Below, piece after piece: positions 11,646 through 22,000 of a stretch of DNA of 64,000 nt. The notes under the pieces are model-generated. The model worked only from the letters and a program-made list of their open reading frames with translations, searched no databases and was not told the DNA's origin. Both the position numbers and the translations under genes were made by a program. Source of the DNA: Epinephelus fuscoguttatus. Its lineage: Eukaryota; Chordata; Actinopteri; Perciformes; Serranidae. The stretch spans positions 31,883,339 to 31,947,338 of the forward strand of contig NC_064757.1 in assembly GCF_011397635.1 (NCBI RefSeq), read 5' to 3'. Numbering within the stretch: position 1 is the stretch's first letter; each line of letters opens with the position of its first letter.

Positions 11646-14080
11646 GAGGTGTTTATGTGGGCTGTTTGTGTCGTAACAGTAGAGCTGTCACAGTATATGT
11701 CATTGATAAACATTGTACTTTAATATCTGAAAAAAGGCTCCTTTCCTAAACCAGCTGGGCACTGTAGTTTTTAGCAAATCAACCAGGAGTGAATAGTGCA
11801 TTGCTGGGGACTATTTTCAGCTGCGGATGAATACACATTTAGTGCCCAAGTTGCTTTCTGACTGTGGCACAGATAAATGAGGAATGTTAGGCTCTATCTA
11901 CACAGACGGCACTTGTTTGTAGTATCAGTTCATTATTGGTGTTTTTTGTTTGTTGACAACAAGAGAGAAAACAGTTGAAAAGAAAGAGACTGTGTCATAA
12001 AACCTCTGACATTTGACAACATTTATATCACATCAGCAGATCCTGCCCCTGACTGTCGGCACCTTTATGTTTAAAGCGGGTTAATCCAATCCACTTGGCT
12101 CAGCTGTTTCTGTCATCAGTGCTTTAAATCTCTCTGTCTTCCTATATTATATTTGGATTGTTTCCATTCACAGATTGTTTGATTTATATCTGTAAAGGGT
12201 GTCATACGCCCTGTCCTCAGTACCGATGTAGCAGCTCCGCTCATCTCCTCTCACGGTCCTCGCAGTGCTCGCTGTACTTGATAATCACATCTTTGCTCCA
12301 ACTGGACAGCACATGTGCTTATATAGTTAATGTGACTGTAATACGAGTGGTCTCAGGCTTACTGTAGGTCTGGGTTTAGTGACTCTCCTGACTCCTCTGC
12401 CGACACGATGCAGGTGTGAATGAGACGCAGTGTGCGGGGAGTTTTGGTGACGGTAAAACCAGATCTTTCTGATGAACCTGAGTGAGGTCAGACTGTAACC
12501 TCTCCAGGTGATGGTGCTAGCCTCCCAGTGCTCCTGCTGGTCAGGTCTTCTATCCTGTTAATAGTTTTACTGGCACGTTAAGTTTTTCTCTCTGGTAGTT
12601 TTCATCCACTTTCATTTCAGACAGGGAATGCTAAAGCCTGTGATTCGTCTATCATTTTATGTTTACTTTCTGTGGTCTATTTTTTTCCCGTTTTATTTAT
12701 TTGTTATGTTGTTTGAGGTTGGTTTTCAACTGGAAAAAACATCAACTTGTTATGTCGATGGTTGAAACGTGAGAAACAACTAAATCTCTTCATGTTTCTG
12801 TTTCGAGTGTGAAACCGGCCAAAGTTTTGCAGGGTTAAAGCACTTTTGCTTGTCGCTGTGATTCGAGCTTAGAGCGGCTGGATCATGGCGGTTTAAGACC
12901 AAACATGGCAGAAAAAAACAGATGAATTTGTGCCTTTGTTTACTACATTACTTTATTACTCTTAGTTTCTGAATAAGGCATATAGTGCATGTAACAGAGT
13001 ACGCTCTCTGTCACATTGTGGACACATCTTTGCTCTGAATCTTTGTGTTTTTTATTGTTTTACAGAGTACAGGAGTCATCTGGGAAGACATGTTTAAATG
13101 TGGCATGCTGCTTTTGTTTACCTCAGAAAAAAATCTTTAAGTACTTTCCATAAATTTTATCTTTGATGGAGTCAAATGTGAAGATTTCTGGGTGGGAGCA
13201 TGTCAAAGTTACAACAGAGAGAGTCACTTTTCAGACAAATAATATCTTAATTTACTTGCTGGATCTTACAGGTATTTATGAGATGATGTACAGGTCTAAG
13301 TGTTTTTCATTTTGGGGCATGTAGGAGTTTACTTGAATTCTGAATATTTGTTTACCTTAAATGTGATGATGTTATATCATGAAAAAAGGAACCGTGTTTG
13401 TGGGCACATGGTTTTCTGGGGAATCTCTCAAACAAAAATAATGTTCATTAGACTTTGCTGCATTTTGATAAAACCCTGCATGTTTCACAGCTAAATAACA
13501 ACATACTTTCTTCATTACTTCCCTCCAAGTCAACACATCTCCATCTGTTTTTGTTAATTTATGTGACTTTCAGTACATGAATACTGTATTGGGTTGTTGA
13601 TCATGTCTAGACTGAAGATCTGGGATGATGCTGTTTATTTATGTCACACTCATGATAATTTGCCTTGGCTTGTAAGACCATATAGCAGCTGCTCATGCTG
13701 ATACCATACCCTGATTGTACATGTTGTGATGCTTTTAATGACTCTTTTGGTGACACTAAATGATGTTTATAAATAATCCTGCAATACACTCTGTCCTCTG
13801 CTTATTTTCAGACATTATTTAGAAATGTGTGCTGAATTCAGGAACCTGCTTAGACACCATGAAATTTATAGTAAAGGATATGTTGAAAAGTAGCCAGGAC
13901 AATTACAGATTTATTATGAAGCAGTTTGGGTTAAAGCAATAACAGTGTACAGAACAGCAGCATTTTTACATGTATTTTATTTTAAAGCTGCAAGTACCAG
14001 CTGCAACTGTTTTTCTAGTCCTGTCTATAAGTCATGAGAGAGGGTTACAGCCACGTCAAAGATAAAGAAAAAGATTTTTA
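11646..14080. other. Intergenic spacer with no recognised feature
   Basis: Open frames here are short and have no family resemblance. I see no splice-supported exon chain, RNA gene or clear mobile-element ends. Confidence 0.5.
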
Positions 14081-14084
14081 GAAA

Positions 14085-14616
14085 AAAGTTGTAAATCTAT
14101 GAGTATAAAATCGTAAATCTATGAGAATAAAGTCAATATTACGAGAATAAAGTCGTAAATCTAAGAGAATAAAGACGTAAATCTAAGAGAATGAAGTTGT
14201 TGATTTAAGAGACTAAAGTTGTTACTTTAAGAGAATAAAGTCGTAAATCTATGAGACTAAAGTCGTCAATTTAAGAGAATAAAGTCATTAATTTAAGAGA
14301 ATAAAGTCGTAAATCTAAGAATAAAGACGTAAATCTAAGAGAATGAAGTCTTTGATTGAAGAGACTAAAGTTGTTACTTTAAGAGAATAAAGTCGTTAAT
14401 TTAAGAGAATAAAGTTGTTACTTTAAGAGAATAAAGTCGTAAATCTATGAGACTAAAGTCGTCAATTTAAGAGAATAAAGTCATTAATTTAAGAGAATAA
14501 AGTCGTAAATCTATGAGACTAAAGACGTTAATTTAAGAGAATAAAGTCATAATATTATGAGAATAAAGCCGTAAATCTATAAGAATAAAGTCTTAATATT
14601 AGAAGAATAAAGCAGT
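14085..14616 (+). repeat. 22-bp minisatellite
   Basis: About two dozen head-to-tail units of roughly 22 bases with the core GAGAATAAAGTCGTAAATCT. Variants replace AAATCTAT with TTAATTTAA, TACTTTAA or CAATTTAA. There are no unique spacers between units, so this is a tandem array and not a CRISPR. Higher-order alternation is visible: CGTAAATCTATGAGACTAAA recurs at intervals of several units. Confidence 0.9.
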
Positions 14617-15300
14617 ACCAAAGTAAAGTAATGTAATGCATTACCAACAAGATTTCAGTGATATCATTACACTTACAATGTCACATAACATGTTGCCACC
14701 TGAAAACTGTTTATTAATTTAATTTTTCATTCATCCACACTGCGCCATTTCCACCAGTAAATAAATACTGATAAATTGCTAACAATGGAAGAAAAGAAAC
14801 ACACAAGTTACTGGAAATTAAACAATATCCTCTTAGGGGGCCAACAGTTTCTGGGTGCTGCTAAATTGATTATTAATGATAGCTGGAATAAGGCTAATGT
14901 ATTAAAATCATATGGTGAACACTGAGAGCTTATTATGACACACTTTACTTTGGCTGTTTTGTTCTTTATGGCATACTATACTATGACTTTTTTACATTAA
15001 TAATATGCTTTTGTACAGCGTACTACACTATGACTTTTCATGATTTTTAATTTTTATTTATTTATTTTTACATTTGTTATGACATGCTATACTAAAATAT
15101 TTTTAAAATTAATTTTTAGGCTTTTTTATGGCATACTACATTATGACCATGATTTTTTAATTTTTTATTTTTACATTTGTTATGACATGCTATACTAAAA
15201 TATGTTAAAATTAATTTTTAGGCTTTTTACGGCATACTACACTATGACTTCATGATTTTTTATTTCCATTTATTTTTTTTTTACTTTCTTTGACATACTA

Positions 15301-15387
15301 CTATACTGTAAGTTTTTTTAAACATGATTTTTACATTTTTTATTTATTTTAAATGTAAAAATCATGTTTAAAAAAGTTACAGTATAG
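15301..15387. repeat. Long AT-rich hairpin inside the duplication
   Basis: Bases 15301-15338 are the reverse complement of 15351-15387 except for one extra or mismatched base, with a 12-base loop (TTTATTTATTTT type). It is followed directly by a second palindrome, GTTACAGTATA.TATACTGTAAC, at 15376-15398. It could extrude as a cruciform. No function is known. Confidence 0.85.
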
Positions 15388-15732
15388 TATACTGTAACTT
15401 TTTTTTAAAAATGATTTTTACATTTTTTTTATTTATTTTTTCATTTTTTGTATGACATAGCATATAGTATAACTTCATGATTTTTCTTTTTACATTTTTG
15501 ATGGCATACTATACTATGACATTATGATTTTTTTTTCATTATTTATGACATACTATGCTATACGTTTTTACATTACACAGTATCATAGTATACTCCGAAT
15601 TTTAATGAATTGTTCTGCTTTTTTTTTTAAGACAAACTATATTATTTTCATTTTAAATACTAAAGCCTTTGTAATCTGTCTTTGAATTTTAATTTCTTTG
15701 CCAGCAGCTCTGCCTGTAATTCCCGCACATGT

Positions 15733-15747
15733 CCGCTAGAGGGCGTC
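15733..15747 (+). promoter_or_regulatory. CTCF-like motif, unit 1 forward
   Basis: CCGCTAGAGGGCGTC fits the core CTCF consensus (CC.S.AG.GGGCG.). It is repeated in unit 2 at 17012-17026 (CCGCTAGAGGGCGCC, an even better match). Reverse-oriented partners lie at 16145-16159 and 17413-17427 (CCGCAAGAGGGCGCC read on the minus strand). Binding is inferred from the motif only. Confidence 0.45.
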
Positions 15748-16267
15748 ATTACACCAAAAACCAACAACTGGGAAATAAAACCACTCTTTAAAGTGAACTT
15801 TAAAGTTTTTTCCCTTCAACTTTCATTCCTGGCAATGTAAAATTTAATTAAACATTTATAAACAATTAACACATGACAGATCATTTATTATTTTCAAACT
15901 AGATATTAGTAAATATGCCTGACAATAATTATAATACAAATAAATACAATACAAGGGCTTTAATATATGAAATAAATATATTAGAATAATAAAATAAAAA
16001 TAGTGCAAGGGTTTTAGGGTGTAATGGTGCCCTCTGGAGATGTGGTGAAGTACAAAATATTTTAATAATCAGTCAAACGTTTTAAAAACCTTTAAAAGTT
16101 CACTGAGCGAGTTTTACCTGTCAGCTGCTGGTTTCTGGTGTAATGGCGCCCTCTTGCGGACATCAGTTGGAACTACAATAAGAATTGCAGACACAAATAC
16201 ATGGATTACAACAAGTTTCTCCCAGTTGTCGGATATGTTAGAAAGTTAGTTTTGGCAGGTATTCTGG

Positions 16268-17532
16268 GCTCTTTTTATGGCATATTGTACTATGTTAATC
16301 ATTTTATTTATCTATTTTTATTTTTTTTATGACATACTATACAACAAGTTTTTGAAATTAATTTTTAGGCTTTTTTACATTTGTTATTACATGCTATGCT
16401 ATAATGTTTTAAAAATATTTTTTAGGATTTTTAACAGCATATTACACTATGACATTTCATGATTAATTTATTTGTATTTTTTTTTGTACATTTTGTATGA
16501 CATACTATACTGTAACTTTTTAAAATAATTTTTAGGCTTTTTAACGGCATACTACACTATGAATTTCATGACGTTTTGTTTCCATTTAATTATTTTTATA
16601 TTTTTCATGACATGCTATACTTTATCTTTTTTTAAATTAATTTTTAGGCTTTTTTATGGCATACTACACTATGACTTTTCATGATTTTTTATTTTTGTTT
16701 ATCCATTTATTTATTTTCACATTTTTTATAACATATTATACTATAATGTTTTTAATTAATTTTTGGGCTTTTTTTTATGGCATACTATACTATGACTTTA
16801 TGATTATTATTATTTTTTTTACATTATTTATGACATACTATACTTAACTTTTTACATTACACAGTATACTCTGAATTTTAATGAATTGTTTTGCATTTTT
16901 ATGACAAACTATACTATTTTTATTTTAAATACTAAAGCCTTTGTAATGTATTTATGTCTTTGAATTTTGAATTTTTTTGCCAGCAGCTCTGCCTGTAATT
17001 CCCGCACATGTCCGCTAGAGGGCGCCACTACACCAAAAACCAACAACTGGGAAATAAAACCACTCTTTAAAGTGAACTTTAACGTCTTTTCCCTTCAACT
17101 TTCATTCCTGGCAATGTAAGATTGTATTAATCATTTAGAAACAATTAACACATGGCAGATCATTTATAATTTTCAAACTAGATATTAACAAATATGCCTG
17201 ACAAATGAATACAAATAAATACAGTACAAGGGCTATAATATATGAAATTAGAATAATAAAATAAAAATAGTGCAAGGGTTTTAGGGTGTAATGGTGCCCT
17301 CTGGAGATGTGGTGAAGTACAAAATATTTGAATAATCAGTCAAACGTTTTAAAAACATTTTAAAGTTCACTGAGCGAGTTTTACCTGTCAGCTGCTGGTT
17401 TCTGGTATAAATGGCGCCCTCTTGCGGACATCAGTGGAACTACAATAAGAATTGCAGACACAAATACATGGATTACAACAAGTTTCTCCCAGTTGTCGGA
17501 TATGTTAGAAAGTTAGTTTAGGCAGATATTTC
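16268..17532. repeat. Tandem duplication, unit 2 (~1.27 kb)
   Basis: Second unit of the duplication, near-identical to unit 1 over its right-hand block (16980-17520). Differences are small substitutions and short indels, for example GGCGTCATTACACC in unit 1 against GGCGCCACTACACC here. The left part is the same AT-rich sub-repeat array but has changed more. The loss of similarity after about 17520 marks the duplication edge. Confidence 0.85.
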
Positions 17533-18780
17533 ACAGTTTTAGTCAAGTCGAAATAATCATAAATGACGATGCAGTTGAGAACTGAATGTCTGTCCAACGC
17601 GCCTGTGACTAAAGGCGGAGTTAGGAACATTATTTAAACTGCAATGCAACCAATTCCAATATTCAATAACTTTTTGGTTTTTCAAGCATAGAGCTCTTAA
17701 ACCACTGTCATCATGGAGAGTGGCAGCCCATAAACCTTTCACATCTATGACTTTGTATAATAAATAATTTTCAAAAATATAGGAAATCATAGCTATGAAT
17801 GACATATTTCCTTAATTGTGCACATTTTAAGGTTTTGATGTCAGTAGCTTCCTCATTCATTAATATATTGATGTGAAACCCACCTATGATGTGTCTTTGA
17901 CATTCCCTCTCAACTTTCACAGCTGTTGTGAGATTAGCCTCCAAAATGTAGTGGAATGAAGGAAAAAAAGAGTATGTACAAAACATCATCAGGTTAATAG
18001 TCACAGCACAGGTAACAACAAATATGAGGGACATAAGTATATGTAAAGAATATAAAAGGACAATATCTAAGGACAAGTCGTTACAAAAAGAAAAACATGC
18101 AATATTCAGTCAGAGGATTTGGGGAAAGCAATTTCTATATGTTATTTCTGTATTAAAATTTTAATAGCCTACACTCAGTGACTTCAGAAGAGCTTTTAAA
18201 TCTAGGACAAAAGATAAAATGTTAGGAAGTGATTTACAGAGTTTCTGTGTATGAATAAAAAAAACAACATTTAAAATAACAAAATTAGATATTCAAGACT
18301 GCTATTACCTGGTTTATCATGATAACAAATTACATCCCTACAGTTAATGGAGTAAAAAGTATAGGTGTTTCAAAGAAGTGAGACTCCAGATATATCCAAA
18401 ATCTTTTGGACATTTCATATTAAAAAGAGATGAGAAATAGTTTCTATATTGTTTACAATATGCAGTTTATTGAATTTTGTATGATGTAGCATTTGGTATT
18501 TCTTGTCTTTTATATATATATATATATATATTGTATTTATTACCGTATTTCTGTACATAGATGATTGTCTGTTTTTTGTGTGGTATGCTATGGATCTTTC
18601 CTTGTCCTTGAAAAAGTCATTATTATTATCATTTACAAAAAGAGCAGGCAGTATCAATAAACTTAGCAATATGACAATTAGCATGGGATGTTTTTTGTAA
18701 ACAACAATTTGAAGATGGATTTCTTTAGCCTTGTTTAAGATATAATAGTGATAAGGTTAAAAAAAAAGTCCTTCTCCATC
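17533..18780. other. Spacer upstream of cdc45
   Basis: AT-rich non-coding sequence with a (TA)n run at about 18510-18531. No gene is supported; the open frames are short and show no family resemblance. Confidence 0.5.
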
Positions 18781-18819
18781 TTTGCAGGCTTTGTTTTCTT
18801 CAATGTGGTGGGCGTGGCC

Positions 18820-19017
18820 TCGAACATATGACGCCGATTAAGTACCTCCCAGTGATTGGTTGGAAGCAGGCTGGAAGTGACGTCCAGATTTGGCGCCACA
18901 TTTCCAACAAGGAACAGAAAGCTCCGTGTCTGACAGTCAACCAAAATAACCTGCTGTTCATGTTTTAGCGTCATTTTGCTCGGTTTGTCTCATCTTAAAA
19001 GGTTTAAATTTGTGAAA
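18820..19017 (+). promoter_or_regulatory. cdc45: cdc45 promoter with E2F, CRE and CCAAT motifs
   Basis: Within 170 bases of the start codon lie an inverted CCAAT box (ATTGG, 18855-18859), a CRE-type TGACGTC (18878-18884) and a consensus E2F site TTTGGCGCC (18889-18897). No TATA box stands at a normal distance. CDC45 is a known E2F-driven G1/S gene in mammals, so the E2F site fits. The sites are seen in sequence; their use is inferred. Confidence 0.65.
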
Positions 19018-22000
19018 ATGTTCATCACGGACATAAGAAAGGAGTTTTATGAAGTTGTTGCCAACCAGGTACGTTGTTTGAGCGAACTTACTGTGACGTT
19101 AGGACAGCTAACTTATACAATGAAGGGTTGTTTGCTAACGTTACTTAGCTTATAGATTCGTTATCGTCAGCACAGTATTTATCTTATATGTTATACTGTA
19201 CTAATCACACGATCTATCGTGTGTTTATTTGCTTTCAGAGAGTCGCCCTCCTGGTGGCGTCAGACATCGACGCTCTGTGCGCCTGTAAAATAATACAGGT
19301 AAGATAATGAGCTAACTGTTAGCAAACATTAGCTTCTGCTACCTTCTGTACAGACTGGACACTTACTGTTATCCCCTCAAATAAAATACATCATGTGTCC
19401 TGCTCCCTTGGTAAACACCAGCTTATTATTTTGTTTGACTTTATCAATGAGTAGCACTTTCTAACTGTAGTGTAGGTCGTGTACTCAATGAACAATAACA
19501 GGTGCACACTGTAATACCTCAGCAGCTCCCTCCTAACAATAATAACAACTAATAACTGACGTGTGCACAGAATCTGTTAAAATGAGATTATAGTAATGAA
19601 ATACCTCTACTTTTATCTCTTACACTTATGGTCAGCAGACGTTATTGTAAAAGCTGCACAAAAATAATATTTATATTAAATATAAGGATAGAATTCCTCA
19701 AATATGTACAGAGAGGATTTACTAAAACTAAATCTTAGGACGAGGACCAAGACGACCTGCTGAAATACAAACTGAGCATCAGAATGGGGAAGAAAGGTGA
19801 TATAAGTGGCTTTGAAAGTGGCGTGGTTGTTGGTGCCATATGGGCTAGTCTGAGTATTTCAGAAACAAAAATTCAGGAACTGCTTGTCACACTAATTGGA
19901 AGATTGGCGGTTTGATCCCCAGCTTCCCCAGTCTGCATGTTGACGCATCCTTGAGCAAGATACTGAACCCCAAATTGCCCCCGATGGCTGTTCCATCAGT
20001 TTGTGAGTGTGTTGAAAACTATCAGGTGGCACCTTGTAGGGTAACCATGGCCACCAGTGTATGAATGTGTGTGTGAATGTGACTCATAGTGTAAAAAGTG
20101 CTTTGAGTAAAGTAGACTCGAAAGGCACTATACAAGTGCAGTCCATTTGCCATTTACTTAGCTACTGGCAAAATGTAGGTTAACCCAACTCCCTGTATTA
20201 ACCATATTCCTTGATAAAATGTACCTCTGCACAGGATCACATATGTACTACTTAGCTTTATGTTTTCCTGCATTGCTGGAGTAAGAAAATGGTCATTTTT
20301 CCCCAAAAAAAAATCTGTCTTAAGTGTAGTCACGAATTATCTTAAAAAGGTCTTAAAAAACACAAAATTTAAGTGTCTGATACCTGCCAACATCCTGCTG
20401 TTCCTGTGTCCTTATTTGACAGTGACCCACTTATGACATATCAGTAAATTAAACAATATTTCCTGAATCTTGTCTCTTTATCAGGCGCTGTTCCACTGTG
20501 ATCAGGTCCAGTACACACTTGTACCAGTTACAGGCTGGCAGGACCTCGGCACTGCCTTCCTTGAACACAAAGAGCAGGTATGATCAGATCTGAACTGAGC
20601 TTACACATGACTTAATGTCAAGGTTCTCCACACTGTAACTCTGAACTAAATGTCTTATTTTGGTGTGTTGTAGTTCCGGTACTTTGTTCTCATCAACTGT
20701 GGGGCAAATGTCGACCTTCTTGAGATGCTGCAGCCCGATGATGACTCCGTCTTCTTCATCTGTGACACTCACCGGCCTGTAGATGTGGTCAATGTCTACA
20801 ATGACACCCAGGTGATGAACAATGATCAGTTCAGCTCAAATTATTGTGTGTTTTTTGTTTGTTTGTTTGTTTGTTTGTTTGTTTGTTTGTTTTGTTTTTT
20901 TGTTTTTTAGTTTTTAAAGTTAATGAGGGACACAAAAATCTAACATTGTGTAAACTTCCATCATCTCATCCATAGATAAAGTTACTAATAAAACAGGATG
21001 ACGACCTTGGTGTGCCCTCGTATGATGATATCTTTCGAGATGACGAGGAGGAAGGAGGTGACTCTGGAAATGAGAGTGATGAAGGTTCAGAGCCGTCTGG
21101 GAAACGGAGGAGATTTGATGAAGTACGCATGAACCAGAATGAGAATAACCTGCTGAAATGAATCAGAACAGTGTTGACGTGACTAATGATTATGTGCCTG
21201 TCATTGCAGGGTGCAGTTGAGAGGAGAATTGAAAGACAGCGAGCTAAGAGGGAGTGGGAGGCACGAAGGTGAAGTGTTTTTAGTGAAGCGTAGGTGTGTG
21301 GATGGTATTTGTTATATAGAAATCAGTTTATAAACTGACACTGAAGTGTTACTCTTTTCTCAGGAGGGAAATCTTGTTTGACTATGAGCAGTATGAATAT
21401 CATGGGACGTCTGTGAGTAGACAGTTAAAGTTATTATTATCTCCATACAAATGAGATTCATCCTGCATAGCTGTGTGTTGACTTTAATTTCACATATTCT
21501 GTTGTCAGGCTGCGATGATGTTTTTTGAGTTGGCGTGGGTGTTGACTAAAGACACCAAGGACATGCTCTGGTAAGCTACTTAATTAAACCATTTTATTGA
21601 CATAAACATTGTGGAAATGCACGGTGCACTGTGGAGACTTTCAGTTGTAGACCTTGAGTTGTTTCTTTGCAGGTGGGCTGTCATCGGGCTGACAGACCAG
21701 TGGGTTCATGATAAAATCACACAGTAAGAATGTCTACAATATTTCAAAGCATAATTCTCAAAAGCATCAGGTGATTCCTTCAGAATTAAACAGTCATTGC
21801 AAGATATATGTACTGTGTTTTGCATTGAATTAATTAGTTATTGTCTGTCTTGTTCTTTTTAGTATGAAATATGTAACTGACATTGCCACAATGCAGAGAC
21901 ATGTTTCCCGGCATAACCACCGAAACGAGGACGAAGAGAACTCTCTCTCCATCGACTGTATGAGGATCTCCTTTGAATACGAGTATCCTTAATTCATATC

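Larger units (their letters stand above)
14955..16265. repeat. Tandem duplication, unit 1 (~1.28 kb)
   Basis: The unit begins with an AT-rich array of ~110-bp sub-repeats (TATGGCATACTACACTATGA, TTATGACATGCTATACTA, TTAATTTTTAGGCTTTTT). It continues through a non-repetitive ~560-bp block starting at CCAGCAGCTCTGCCTG (15701). The same order recurs 1267-1279 bases later. Within the block, ACATGTCCGCTAGAGGGCG near 15728 and the reverse-complement form GGCGCCCTCTTGCGGACAT near 16145 form an inverted pair. Confidence 0.85.

Noticed and set aside
14085-14616. CRISPR-like array
   Set aside because: Units follow each other directly with no unique spacers, and the setting is a vertebrate genome; it is a minisatellite.
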